Of a stretch of 64,000 nucleotides of DNA, positions 32,069 to 44,142 are shown piece after piece (the stretch's first letter is position 1; each line of letters starts with the position of its first letter). The translations under genes were made by a program, and so were the position numbers. Origin of the DNA: Hybos culiciformis (lineage: Eukaryota; Arthropoda; Insecta; Diptera; Hybotidae); NCBI GenBank assembly GCA_964007475.1, contig OZ023274.1:79495303-79559302 (forward strand), given 5' to 3'. The notes below the pieces were generated by a model. It worked only from the letters and a program-made list of their open reading frames with translations. It made no database searches and had not been told where the DNA came from.

Positions 32069-33380
32069 CTAAATTTCTGTCAAAACAAACAGAAATTTCG
32101 GTAAATACTATTCAATCTGTTCTTAACATAAAAAATTTAAAAAATTTAAAAAAATAAAAGTACGGTAACTACGTTCAACATTTAAAATATTTTGAATTGT
32201 TTAGCAAAAAATATTGAAACTAAAGTTACCATATTAATAAAATTTATTACTTCCAATAAAACTATTGTAACTCAGCACATACAATAAAAAAAAAAACTTA
32301 ATTGTAAAAGTATTGTAACTCGAGTTTTAATAAAAGTTTCCATGATAAAGGAAGTTTTAGACTATTCAATCTTGAGATTCAATAAAATCGAAATTGAATT
32401 TTATACAAATTTATTGTATATGTGGTTACAATAATTTTCCGCCAAATACATGGTTTGGCATGAGTATGAAAAGGACCAGCATTTGCAGACTATTTCACTT
32501 ACAGACACGCTGCAAAGACAGAAATAAAGAGCACAAAAAGCAACATTCAATGAATATAAAAACTCAGTTTTATGATAACACGAGTTACAATACTTTCCAA
32601 CGGATGCGACGATCTCTGATTTTTGTTATTTGAATTTTTATTTGGATTAAGTAAAAATTCTCTGCATTTGTAATAAAACTTTTATCAATGTTCTTTTCTA
32701 TTTCTATTAAAGTTTCCTCTATTTCTTTAATATCTATAACATTATTTTGTCATATTTTTGATGACGTGAATTTTGGAATATAGATTAATATAAATCCAGC
32801 CTGGATATAATTTCTATATCAAGCAGACACTGTATTGCTAAGAATACACTCTCGTAATCTCTTTTAATTCTATTTCGATATATTTTCCTTATTTCTGTTA
32901 TCATTAAGTGTATTTGTGTATCATTAGAAAATTAGATTTTAATGTCCTTCGGTTTTAGGATTTTGAACTAGGGTTTCTTTTCTGTCGTAAGAAGAATGGT
33001 TTTTGTTTTGCCAATTTTTTCTCCTATTTTAATAGATATTTTTAAAACTATAACTTAAAAATTATATTAACTTTTGTCGTAAAATATATATAATACACAT
33101 AAGATTATTATAATTTTCTACAGCTTCCAAAAGGTTTCTTTTTCACTATCTTCACTATTATTTTAGTTTTATAAATTTTTTATTTATTTTATTTTAGTTC
33201 AAATAATTTCAAATCAGAAAATTAAATTTCTTATATCAAAAAGAAAAATAATCTGATAGATTTCTTATGTAAAATCAATATTTCACTTTAATTTATTATA
33301 ATATAATTTATTTTTGAAGTGAAACTTCTTTAGAGGCATTGTGATTGAGAGTGAAAAAAATGTAAGTGTCAAAAATGTAA
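32069..33380. other. AT-rich gap
   Basis: No gene seen. At 33315-33358 a 45-bp segment (GTGAAACTTCTTTAGAGGCA) matches 15640-15680 next to the mariner remnant. GTAACTCGAGTT-type motifs at 32265-32345 may be an old inverted repeat. Confidence 0.5.
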
Positions 33381-33389
33381 CGCTGAATG

Positions 33390-33973
33390 AGTGAACTGAC
33401 ATAACCGCGAATGTCATAACCGCGAAAATTTTTTGTCATAACCGCGAAACTAGAATTTGTATGAGTTTCGCGGTTATAACAAAAATTTTTGTTATAACCG
33501 CGAAACTAATTTTATTTTTGTCATAACCGCGAATCATTTTTTATTTATTTATTTTTGTTTTAAGCCTTTAATATTTTAAATAATTCCCGCCGAAAATTTT
33601 TGTTATAAGCGCGAAACACAAAAACTCGATCATTTTGAAAAATGAAATAAGACCTCGATAAAAAAATGTTGTGAGGTAAGCACACGGAGGGGGGCAGCAG
33701 GGCGGCGGGCGGGCGGTTGGTCAGTGGGATTTGCGGCGCCGTGTGCTTATCCCACAACATTTTTTTTTCGAGGTCTGGTAAGCACACGGAAGGGGGGGGG
33801 GGGGGCAGCAGGGCGGCGAAACGAAACTTTTTCAATTTTTTGCAATATTTTTTCGCTGTTATGGCAAAAAAAATATAAGGCATTTTTCGCGGTTATGACA
33901 CTTTTATTTTTTATTTCGCGGTTATGACAAAAAAGTTTCGCGGTTATGACATTCGCGGTTATGTCATTTAGCC
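33390..33973. mobile_element. Foldback element FB2 with 9-bp target duplication
   Basis: Flanked by a perfect CGCTGAATG at 33381-33389 and 33974-33982. Termini AGTGAACTGACATAACCGCG and the inverse GGCTAAATGACATAACCGCG, followed in both arms by repeated GTCATAACCGCGAA motifs. The centre holds a segment copied from the leader of the neighbouring transposase gene and two G-rich blocks (33680-33745, 33780-33815). ORFs across it are not credible. Confidence 0.85.
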
Positions 33974-33982
33974 CGCTGAATG

Positions 33983-35685
33983 TCAAAAATGCCTCGATTA
34001 TTGTCAAAAAAAAAGGCAAAAAAAAGAAAAAAGAAAAAATTATGTGTCAGCTGATGATAAAACCGACAGCCGCTAGCAACTTAATGAAGCTTATCAGCGC
34101 AATAACCTACTCTATATTGGCTCAAAATTAAAGTCGAAAATACTATTTTTTTTTCGATTGAAAGGAAAATAAAATTTATTTTAAAATATTGAATAACAAA
34201 TATTTCATTTATTAATTATTAGTGCTAATTTTCAAAAAGTTTTTGGATAAAAATGTTCCAATACACCTATTTTGTAGATAATTTATTTTTGATATAAATT
34301 TTTCTTAATGTAATTTTTTTAGTTTGTTAGTGTATGCATTTATTTTTGACATTAAATTACACTAATAAAATGCAGGAGGAATATGTTTATTACAATTGCT
34401 TTTCGGAAGAAATACTAATGTCAAATTTTGCCGGCATATTTGAAAATGCTCTTTTAACTAAAACAGATTTTTTTTTGAAGTAATTTGTAAGAGTTGTTGG
34501 TATAAATTATTTTTGCCATTAAATTCCATTAATGCAATGCTTGTAGAGTATTTTTATTCTAATTCCTTTTCAGAAGTACTAATATGCCCGAAATTTTTCA
34601 GGCATATTTGAAAAAGTTATTTTAGGTTAAACTATTCGGGCAACAAAAAGAAAACATGATTTAAGCCACGCTGCTGTTTTTTCATACATTATTGTCGCTA
34701 ATAATATAGTTGTAACCGGAATTTTGTTTACGGCTTAAAATATAGTGAAATCATCTGGCAACGAGTGTTGCCATGCAGCTATAAATATAGGCATTTTGAA
34801 ATAATTTAAAAGCCATTATGCCACTAAAATTTTTGAGCTTAAAAAGTTTTTTAGAATTTTTAAATGTCGCTGGTTTTTAATTTTTTTTGTTTAATTTTTT
34901 CTAAGCCGCCGAATTCCCCCAAAACAAGTTATTTTAAGTCGACTGGCCGCAGCAGTCGAAGGACAAAAATCAACTAGTCGTCGTCGAAAAAATCGATTGG
35001 CGTCATGGGCACTTGGCCATTTTAAATATTTATTTAGCCGCCCCAGAAAATACTACTTGCCATGAAGTTTCACTTCTTCCGTGTGTCCCGAGACTCACAT
35101 TTTTTTTTTTTATTATTATTACTGTTTCTTTATTAACCATGATTGCATTTTAGCTTATTTAATACCTTTACAATTACTTGAGAGAGAGCTACAGGATTTG
35201 TCTTTACAACTTAAATCAATATTAATATTACCCCCCGGGGAGTATTTTAATTCATTATATTGTAAAAAAACATTTATATGGAAAAACACTTATAGGAAAA
35301 ATGTATTGAAATTGTTGTTGTGAATGAAAAAAAAAAAAAAACTAAAAAAAATTTGTTTTATTTGTCTAGAAAGGGTATATGTAAGCTTCAATTTATTAAA
35401 ATATACAGCCGACTATGTTATTTAATTGCTTACAATTAATGACTCGCTCATCGCGCCGTTCTTCGCGCCGCGCCAACCACAGAAAATATGGTTCTCGTTA
35501 TTTTTAAATGTTATTTGAACATAACGGTAAATAAATCATGGAAATCTAAATTTTCTAAGTCAAAAATTAATTGTTTCGCGAAATCAAACTGGATTTAAGG
35601 CATTTATTATTGCAATGCCAAATTTTGTTGAAATTTTCAAATTTTATGTAGAAAAAAAAAGGAGTCAAAGTACATCCTTACACAT
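33983..35685. other. AT-rich gap with a degenerate 165-bp duplication
   Basis: Units at about 34322-34490 and 34490-34645 share CAGAAG-ACTAAT, CATATTTGAAAA and TTTTA--TTAAAC blocks. A CG-rich patch lies at 34915-35060. No gene is supported; an 80-codon ORF at 35081 is low complexity. Confidence 0.5.
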
Positions 35686-35689
35686 AATT

Positions 35690-36125
35690 TTTCGCAGGAC
35701 TGACTTATTTTTCAAAAATTAGGCAGCGGGGAGGAAGCAACGATAATCCAACTGCAAGTCAATTTGAAAATGCGTTCAAAAAATTGCTTGTTAGAAATGA
35801 AATCGAAGCTTCAATTTCAGCAATTTCTAAAGAATTAAATCCACCAAAAATTTTAACAGTGCCATATAGGCACAACTCATTAAATGTAGTAGTAAATAAA
35901 AATATAACTGATGAGTATTTCTTGGAACCAGGACTGAAAAATATCTATATTGATAACTCATATTTTGACGCTATCAAATACATAACTGGTTGGAGTGAAA
36001 ATAAATTGATACACAATTTAAAATGTGATACATGTAAGAACCTTAATGAACTTGAAGAAAAATATGAGTCATTATTTATTGCCAATAAAACCAAATTTCA
36101 CCTGAGAAATTTTTTAAATAGGTAG
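35690..36125 (+). pseudogene. P-type transposase C-terminal fragment
   Basis: The frame reads RQRGGSNDNPTASQFENAFK, matching the RSRGGFNNNP-----F---YRKLL block of the P copy at 25900, and goes on to YFDAIKYITGW, a C--C pair (LKCDTCKNL) and HLRNFLNR. It differs enough from 24819-29111 to represent another P subfamily. It is cut at the left in AT-rich DNA and at the right exactly where the 105-bp array starts. Confidence 0.7.
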
Positions 36126-36815
36126 CTCCGGTGAAATTAATATTACCTGAAAAAAAATTTTGGGTGGGGAGCTACGGTTAGGTCGTGACAAAGCAAAATG
36201 TACGAAATATTTTTTTTTTTTTAAATAGGTAGCTCCGGTGAAATTAATATTACCTGCAAAATATACGAAAAAATTTTTTTTTTTTTAAATAGGGAGCTCC
36301 GGTGAAATTAATATTAACTGAAAAAAAATTTTGGGTGGGGAGCTACGGTTAGGTCGTGCCGGAGCAAAATATACGAAATTTTTTTTTTTTTAAATAGGTA
36401 GCTCCGGTGAAATTAAGATTACCAGCCGAAAAATTTTGGGTGGGGAACTACGGTTAGGCAGTGCCGGAGCAAAATATACGAAAATTTTTTTTTTTTAAAT
36501 AGGTAGCTCCGGTGAAATTAATATTAACTGAAAAAAATTTTTGGGAGGGGAGCTACGGTTAGGTCGTGCCGGAGCAAAATATACGAATTTTTTTTTTGTC
36601 AAAATAGGTAGCTCCGGTAAAATTAATATTACTTGAAAAAAAATTTTTGGGTGGGGAGCTACGGTTAGGTCGTGCCGGAGCAAAATATACGAAAATTTTT
36701 ATTTTTTCAAAATAGGTAGCTCCGGTGAAATTAATATTAACTGAAAAAAAAATTTTGGGTGGGGAGCTACGGTTAGGTCATGCCGGAGCAAAATATACGA
36801 AAATTTTTTTGAAGT
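36126..36815 (-). repeat. Tandem array of seven 95-110-bp units (inverted relative to 4413)
   Basis: Each unit reads AAATAGGTAGCTCCGGTGAA, ATTAATATTA, TTTTGGGTGGGGAGCTACGG, TTAGGTCGTGCCGGAGCAAA and ATATACGAAA. Units here are more alike than those at 4413-5577, so the array was homogenised recently. Confidence 0.9.
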
Positions 36816-36980
36816 TTATACTTCTTTAGCCGCGTTGTGCGTTTTTTTGGCAGAGGGTAAAATATTTTAATTTACGTTTTGTACTCAGCAGCCTATCATT
36901 TGTAGCCAATGTTATTTCATATTTTAAATCTTTAAGTATAAACTTCTGTAGGCAGTTCTATGACTGCTTCGTGTGTTTTT
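36816..36980 (-). mobile_element. Foldback terminus, copy 3
   Basis: AAGTATAAACTTCTGTAGGC, then AGTTCTATGACTGCTTCGTG, at 36930-36972 closes the array, as at 4330-4412. Between them GAAGTTTATACTTC (36811) is a small palindrome. Confidence 0.65.
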
Positions 36981-37281
36981 TTTTTTTCATAGCTAATTAG
37001 AAAGTGTTTTTCCATAGTTCTAGTCCTGTGGTTTGGATATACTTTCAATATTTATAATTAATTTTATATTATTTCTCGTATTAACGTTCAACCTTTCATT
37101 CGTTAATAATATTTTAAAAAATTATTAATTCAAAGATTATTTTAAAAAGAAAAATAAATATTTGGAAAAAAATTAATTACTTTCGAGAAAAAAAATATAC
37201 CTACCTCATGTAGAACGAAGCTTATTTTTCACATTTCGATTTAGAATATTTTTCCATATTCTATATGATTATAATTTGTTA

Positions 37282-37448
37282 AGGGTGAAATCCAGTTTAC
37301 TTGTACAAGCTCAATTTGTCTAAAACTTGAGAAAAAGACGGTCTCCAAACCCTCAAGTCCTAGACTGCGCCCGCTTGAATTTAGGTGTTTGGAGAGTGCT
37401 TGGAGGTACTTCTAAAACGGCTTGTACATGTAGACTGCATTTTCGCCT
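37282..37448. mobile_element. Small diverged MITE, AGGGTGAAATCCAGTTTAC
   Basis: Left AGGGTGAAATCCAGTTTACT, then TGTACAAG, and right inverse AGGCGAAAATGCAGTCTACATG, then TACAAG; about 167 bp with CTTGAG inverted inside. TTA on the left, TTT on the right. Confidence 0.55.
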
Positions 37449-37837
37449 TTTTTAAAATAATGGGAAACAAACATAAGTAATTATTTTAAAAATCCAAAAT
37501 ACAAAAAATTTAAATGGAATGAGTAACAAATTATTTATAAATCTATGGCTTCCATGTATCCACACGTATGCACGTTCAAAAATTGATTTCTTATTTTACG
37601 TAAGACAGACGAACCATTGTATTTATTTTTACGCGCCACACATGGAGTACATGGAGATCATAGCTTAAGCATTTTAGTAGCCACGACGAGACGTACGAAT
37701 AATGAAAATCATACTTCCTTGTTTTATTTATTTTAATTGAAATTATAAAATATTTAATTTAAAAAGAAAATATGTAGTGTACTGCAGTTTGTGTAGTATT
37801 TTAATGCTAGTAATAATTTGATGTGTTAACAATCTAA

Positions 37838-38425
37838 TACCTTGTTTACACCAAAATGGAATCATACTTTAATCCTAATTTAATCCTATGATTCAAACCG
37901 TACGTTTACACCAAAAAAAAGTGGGACTTATTTGACATTAAAAAAAATTAAGGCTGTATAAAAAATTTACGAATAAAAAATTGATGAAATTAATGATAAA
38001 ATACCTACCTAAAATTTTAAAATAAATAAGAAAAAAAATTAAAGTTTTCTTTTCTAGTCAATTTCTGTTAAAAATTAATTAAAAAAAAATAAATTTAATT
38101 TTTTCTGAAAATTTTAAAATATTTTTCATTTTTGTTTGTCAATAAACTATTTTTTATTACAATTGTCAAAAATTAAATTATCACTTGCCACAAAATTCCA
38201 TACAAACACAACTTCGTTTATATGAAAATGTGCCACAATGTTATTTAGTAAATTATGCTATGTTTTATTCCAATTTATTTCAATTCATCCCTGAAATTTT
38301 TCTCGGATTGGCCAATCCAACTTCCAATCCGAGAAAATTTTTTATATGAAAATGCGAGTTTCAATCAGATAAAGATCCTAGGATTTGTTCCAATTCGTCT
38401 TTAATCCCTTGGTGTAAACAAGGTA
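37838..38425. mobile_element. MITE, TACCTTGTT family (member 4)
   Basis: TACCTTGTTTACACCAAAATGG and inverse TACCTTGTTTACACCAAGGG, flanked by TAA (37835-37837, 38426-38428). The interior is largely self-complementary around TTCCAATCCGAGAAAATTT. Confidence 0.9.
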
Positions 38426-38548
38426 TAACGTATTTATGTATCATATGAGATAATATGTTGTTACATATGTGGCCGTGATCAAAGGTGTAAGATTATGAAG
38501 ATTATGAGATCAAAATTATTGTTCCTTTTATTGTAAAATTTTACTTAC

Positions 38549-40088
38549 CTAAAATCGCACTGGATTCCACATTGGGTATAAAGTGTGTATAATTCATTGA
38601 AGATTCATTCCCAAAAATAGCACTGGACTCCACATTGGGTATAAAGTGTGTATAATTCATTAAAGAATCATTAGGATTTGATTCATTCCTAGAAGGTTCG
38701 GCACTAGAATCGGAACTTAATTCTAAATCTTGCGATATACTAAAATTTCTTTCTACAAATAAAAGACACATAATATTTTTTTTTGCAACGCTAACAATAT
38801 ATCTATATAATTTATAATAATTTTATTGCACCCACAACAATTGGTATGTTTTAAATTAAAAAAAATTTCCCACGTTACTTTTAAGAAAAATAATTTTACA
38901 CAAACTCACCATGCGAATCATCGAAATCTGCTCCCGCTTGTAAACGTTTTAAAAAAGAAGCTTCGTCATCTGTTTCATTCCTACAATGTTCGTGACTGGA
39001 ATTTTGTAAATAAATTATTCTATCATTTTTTAAACGTCTCTTATGTGTTCTGAGAGTTTTTTCGGCTTCATTTACTGATTGACATAACACGGAATGTTGA
39101 TCTGCTCCACCTCTAAGCCGGTTTGTTATTTCTGGAAGAGTTTCATAAAATATTTGTGACGTTCTCAAAAATCGTATGTTATAAATTTTTACTGCAGCCA
39201 GGACCGACCCGAGTATTTGAAGCGCCCTAGATAAGGAGATAAGTAATGCAACGACAATACTACAAAATAATATTTATGGTTGGTTTGACGACCAAGAATA
39301 ATTAGAATTAATACGCGTAACCTTTATAAAAATTTAAGAATTTTCTTCTAAATTTAAATAAATGTCAACGTATATCAATGAATGCTCAGCATATATATGC
39401 TTACATATATTTAAGGAAAACCATAAATAACTTATTTGTATACCGCGTTAAACTAAACCGTGCATACAAACACCGCGTTAAGCAAGAGATAGGTGTGCTT
39501 TTCCTTTTCTAACAAAATCAATAAAATTAAAAAAGTGTTTTAAAGTTATTTTTAGTTTTATGAAGCTACATAACCAACCAATTGATAATTATTTTTATAT
39601 AGATAATGAATTCAAGTCTCATGGCGTCCTAATATCTTCTGAAGGATTGATTTAATTTTTTTTAGATGTATGGCGCTCCAATCTGCCGTTAGCCTCAGAT
39701 CCAACCCTGACTTCAGCCTAAGTCCAATAGATTATCTATTGAATTTAAAGCTAAATTTTCTAAATTACTCTCATTATTCTCCTCTTTCTTATTTTTATTT
39801 GTATTTTCACACCCTGATTTTCTTTTAATATCAAACAAATAGAATGCTACTGTATTTAATAAAACTTTTTTTTTTTCAAGTTTTTCTTTATATGCGATGA
39901 CATTTAAACGCAATTTTGCTTCAAATTTATTAGCTAATATTTTTAAATCGTCAGTTGAACTTTTTTGTGATTGTTTAGGTGCCATTTTCAACATTTTGTA
40001 CCATATCACCATATTTTGGTTGACTTTTGAAAATTGTTCTCCGGCAAAATAAATATTTTTTGAAAAATAATCAGAAGGAAAGTGTATT
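38549..40088 (-). pseudogene. Family B gene, broken paralogue of 57363-58942
   Basis: Three exon remnants. Exon 1 (about 40088-39713): WYKMLKMAPKQSQ, KFEAKLRLN match WCKALNSTPKQLQ and KFKTRLRLN of the intact gene. The position of its start codon reads ATA instead of ATG. Exon 2 (39131-38910): EITNRLRGGADQ against ELTNRLGGGADQ. Exon 3 (38752-38549): contains a perfect about 60-bp internal duplication encoding MNYTHFIPNVESSA twice. Exons 2 and 3 have clean GT-AG sites, lengths divisible by three (222 and 204 nt) and phase 1 at both ends. A hAT element at 39199-39709 sits on the exon 1 donor. Function unknown. Confidence 0.65.
39199..39709. mobile_element. Non-autonomous hAT element in family B pseudogene
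   Basis: CAGGACCGACCCGAG and CTCAGATCCAACCCTG termini with GGCGCC-type subterminal text, flanked by ACTGCAGC (39191-39198) and ACTTCAGC (39710-39717), an 8-bp duplication with one change. The target is GGCTGCA|GTAAAA on the minus strand, that is, the probable exon 1 donor. Confidence 0.75.
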
Positions 40089-40099
40089 GATACCAAAAT

Positions 40100-41090
40100 T
40101 AATAATTTTAATCATTTTAACTTGAAATTTAACAAAAAAATTTAATATAAAATATATGTTTCTGATTGTTCCGAAATTACATTATTTTAACCAATTTTAT
40201 CTATGAAAAATGAATGATTAATGAAATGATTAAAGTTTTTTTCGAAGACTGCTGAAAATAATTTGTAATAAAAAATATTTTATAATAATTATATTCCCAT
40301 AGAGGTAAACAAGACCTTTACGCGTAATCAATGCCACTTTAAAAATTTAATTATATCAGCATCGTATAGTAGTAGTATTATTAAACGATGGGTTCCGACA
40401 AAAATGTCAGTGAGACAGACGTTCAAGAATACCCGCGTGTATAACCGATGGTATACATCGCAACAATAACTTGCTGAAAAGCAAATGCGATCCCTGAAGA
40501 ATTATAACACAATTTTGTACTTTTACTGTTCTATAAATAAAATGTAGGTACGTACATACTACTAATAGATAATTACAATGGTAATACTAAATGTATGTAA
40601 TAAATACTAATAGATATAATTATAATGGAAATTATTAATGCACTACTAATAGATAATTATAATTATAAAAGATTGAAAGCTAAAACAATTATTGGACTAC
40701 AACAAATTAGCTGAGAGGTATCATGTTTGGAGTGACTTAATTTCATACAAGTTTATTGTCATTATAATTTATAGTTTATTTACTTTTGAATCCATAGAAT
40801 AATTAGTATTAAAGAAAGGCTATTGATGGTGTGGTAAGAAGTACGTGTTGAAAACTAAAAATGTAGCCCCGTAGAACAAAACTTAATATCCGATGGTAAT
40901 ACAAATTAGAAAACTCACCTTGATTTTTGATGAATATTTTCAAAGTAAGAAGTAATAATAAAAATTTATTCTCATATTATTAAAGGCCTTCTCCCTGAAA
41001 AAATTTAAGAATTTGAAATTCTGCATTCGACAGAAACGAGGTTATTTTCTGTTGCCAGAATGTCAATTGAATTTAATTTAATTTTTTTTT
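40100..41090. other. AT-rich gap
   Basis: No gene or repeat copy recognised; short tandem TACTAATAGATAATTA variants at 40555-40665. Confidence 0.5.
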
Positions 41091-41094
41091 GGTC

Positions 41095-41450
41095 TTTATT
41101 TACGTTTTTTCGAGTTGTTTTTATCGGAAAATGGGAAAAAAATTAAAGTCAGTGAAGACGAAGAGGAGAAAATTGTTGATTCCGTAAAAAATAACGAAAT
41201 TTTATTAAATGTTTCTGTTTTAAAGGCAGCAATCTCATGAGATTCTGACCAGGGGGTCTACCGCGTAACTTTATAGAATCGCATCTAAGATCCGAAAATG
41301 GAATCCGAAAGTTAGATAGATAATTATAATAATTAAGAATCAATGGATTCAGTAGTATTCTATTTTAGTGATAGTGATTTTGAAGAGGAAAACAAATTTG
41401 AGGTGGTTACTGTTGCAGTGCAAATTTTGTAAATTATTATAGCCAAACAA
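41095..41450 (+). pseudogene. Harbinger-like remnant (MADF-like and N-terminal fragments)
   Basis: A short frame reads SEDEEEKIVDSVKNNEIL, reminiscent of MADF proteins. A GGGGGTCTACCGCGTAACTT terminus follows at 41254, and then an ATG at 41341 with DSVVFYFSDSDFEEE, an acidic start common in Harbinger transposases. All are short and I hold the call loosely. Confidence 0.3.
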
Positions 41451-41499
41451 ATATGTTTTTGTAGGTAAGGTACCTACCCAATTCTTAGATTCGAAAAAC

Positions 41500-42730
41500 G
41501 ACACAAGAGCTGTCATAGAACACCAGGGGCCATATTCTATAAGGAAAATGTACTAAAAAATGTGGTGTGGTTTCGTTGTTTTGCTTTCTGTAACATTAAA
41601 ATTGTTGTTCGAGCAACTTTTTTTATGCAACATCAAATTAGGTGTTGTTTAATTTTTTTTTTTTTTTTAATTCTTTTTAGTATATTTTAAAATAAAAGCC
41701 CGAAATGCCAAAAAAAAATTTAAAGTTTTTAACGAAGTTTTAAAACCTCTTTCTCATTGCGAAAAAAATTCATTTCGCATATGTAACTTCCTACTTACCT
41801 ATCTAAGATATGAAAACTTTTCGGACCCGTATCATTGAAATGGGGGGTCAGTTGTTAAAAAAAAAACTGTTACATTTGGGAATCTAGGGACCGCCCCCAG
41901 TAAATTTCAGATAAAACGAATTTTTTGAGATCATTTCAATAATTTTTTTTATGCCTACAAATAATTTTTTTTTATTTGAAAAAAAAATAAATAAATATGT
42001 AAATTACAATTTTTCATGTCAAAAATCCTTTAAAGCAGTGACGTCGAACAATTTAGCCACATTTAGATTATGAATAACATTGCTTACAGAAACATAATTT
42101 TTTAAACCACACAAAACTGTGGTTACAGAATCTGGCCCCAGATAAGAACGTAGTTTCTTTGCGTATATATAAGTTATTCTCATTTTCAATCAATTCAAAT
42201 AGAGCTTTCATTTCCAATTAATCATAATTGACCAATTGCATTTGCATAATTAGCGAAATTATACAAAATTATGCAAAATTTTTTATTTACCTTGAAATTA
42301 GTATGAAAATCTCAATTTTATTTGAACTATAAAATATTAATTAGTTAATAATAAAAAATTAATATTTTCTAAATATTTTATTACTATTTTATACAATGAT
42401 TCAAATAAGATTTAAGTTTATCAATTTTCATACAAATTACAATAAAAATTATTACTATTTTCCACGAGAGGGACATTATATCAAGTCAATTCAAATTGCG
42501 ACAGCGTCGATTCAAATCACTTGACAGTGAGCTTTTAAGACTAAAACGCACCATAGACAATATCATATTTTTTCCTTTTTTTCATACGGGATTTTAAGAT
42601 TATGATTTCAGCAAACCCTTTCATATGTTTTCTGGCATTTATTTTGTTTAAATTTGTTGTTATTTTTGTTAAGTTTATTATACGTCGTATACGCGCGTGA
42701 ATTACGTCAGCCATATCTCTAGCATTAATC
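41500..42730 (+). mobile_element. CACAAGAGCTGTCATAG composite element, copy 4, split by a MITE
   Basis: ACACAAGAGCTGTCATAGAA at 41500, then after the MITE AGATAAGAACGTAGTTTCTT, TATATATAAG, TCAATCAATTCAAAT and ACTTGACAGTGAGCTTTTAAGAC to CTCTAGCATTA. Matches the inverted copy at 616-1108 along its whole length. Confidence 0.7.
41527..42138. mobile_element. Harbinger-type MITE, GGGCCAGATTCT family
   Basis: GGGCCATATTCTATAAGG and inverse GGGCCAGATTCTGTAACC, flanked by CAG (41524-41526, 42139-42141). The empty site CACCAGATAGGAAC is preserved at 1084-1097 (minus strand). CWG is one of the two target types of Harbinger elements. A truncated copy is at 52800. Confidence 0.9.
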
Positions 42731-42879
42731 AAAATTTATTCTGATTTCGAAATTGAAAGTGACAGCATAATTACAATTTTCTGTATTATTGGAATTGGAG
42801 ACAAAAATAAATTATTATGAATTTTTTTAATTTACACAGTTTTATTTAATGTTTAATAGGAAGGAAAACAAGAAAACCT

Positions 42880-43075
42880 CACTTCCGTCCTCAAGGATCA
42901 ACAGGTGAAAATAAAAAAAAATTAAAATAATTTTTTTTTTTTGATTATATGAATCACATTCCACATACAAAATTTCGTTACGTGGATGGTACGTGACGTC
43001 ATATGACGATTTCTATTAAATCGCACCTCTGTTTTCGTTAGTCATAAGCCGCGTTAAGGAACTACGTTCCAATTA
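42880..43075 (+). repeat. 190-bp repeat with residual TCACTTCCGCCC units, copy 1
   Basis: CTCACTTCCGTCCTCAAGGA, TCAACAGGTGAAAATAAAA, CACATTCCACATACAAAATT, TCGTTACGTGG, TACGTGACGTCA and GTTAAGGAACTACGTT. A nearly identical direct copy is at 45822-46014. It is what follows the minisatellite at 8830, so these are minisatellite loci that contracted to one or two units or never expanded. Confidence 0.75.
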
Positions 43076-43479
43076 TCTTCCATATGGTTATAGAATAGTA
43101 GGTTCTATTATCACTCAAATGAATAAAATTTTAAAATTTAGAAAAAAAGAGGATGCAAACTATTGGGCATAAAATTAATAAATATAAATGTGCTATTTGA
43201 TTGGCCGATCCTTTACAATATGAGCTTGTTTTTACTATTTCTACATATATTTATATAATATAATATTATATTTGAATAATAATATTATAACTTATAACCG
43301 TAGTTAAAATTAAATAAAGGCTACTATAACTATAGACATCTTTGCTATCATCATATTGGTGGGAATTACACATTTAAATGTTTTAATAAGCTAAATGAAA
43401 TGTTTATAAGAATTTTCTTAATTTTTTTATTTTTAAATGAAAATAACCAATATTTTGAAATAGTTACCACCTCTTCTCG
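43076..43479. other. AT-rich gap
   Basis: No feature recognised. Confidence 0.5.
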
Positions 43480-43690
43480 AACTTTTATTTGAAATACAAA
43501 TACAATTACTTTGTATTCAGTACTTTATGAAATCCAATTACTTTCCGAAAAAACTATTTAGTACTTTTCAAATACAATTATTTTGCATTCAGTACTTTTT
43601 CGAATCCGATTACTTTTTTCAAAAAGTATTCAGTACTTTTCAAGTACAATTACTTTGTATTCAGTACTAGTATTCAGTACCGGTAATTTT
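43480..43690. repeat. CAGTACTTTTCAAATACAAT array, copy 2
   Basis: Three to four units like those at 1204-1405, in the same orientation, ending CAGTACCGGTAA. Confidence 0.6.
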
Positions 43691-44142
43691 TTTTATTTTT
43701 TTTACCTAGATTTTATTAACCTTATTTTTATTAGATATCAAAACCTATTGACAAAAGGATTATACCAAAAACTGATAAATAAATGTTCAAAAAATTTAAA
43801 TAATGACTTTTTAAATGATGCAATTTTTTTACAACATATAATGGAACAAGATCCCTTAAATAACCATAGAAATTTTATAATAAAAAATGTTATACTCTTG
43901 TATTTTAATTTAAGATATTTTTATATAACGAAAAAAAAAATGTGAACCAAAAAAATTTTTAAGAAATAAATTAAATAAATTGGTAACTTTTGCCAATCAA
44001 TAATTCAAAAAATTACGTTTTCTGGTATTATTAAATATTAACTATGTTATTTAAATTAACTATATCCTATTCACAAAAAATAAAACTAAAGTTATTTTTT
44101 TTCGAATTTTTATTATTTTTTATCGTAAATTATAGCAATCAG

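Noticed and set aside
33560..34131. Cluster of overlapping ORFs on both strands
   Set aside because: They cover foldback arms and a G run with no codon signal.
35081..35323. 80-residue ORF with a Phe/Tyr-rich start
   Set aside because: Low complexity, no domain, no splice context.
36126..36815. CRISPR-like regular array
   Set aside because: Units of about 100 bp are repeated in full without unique spacers, and the genome is eukaryotic.
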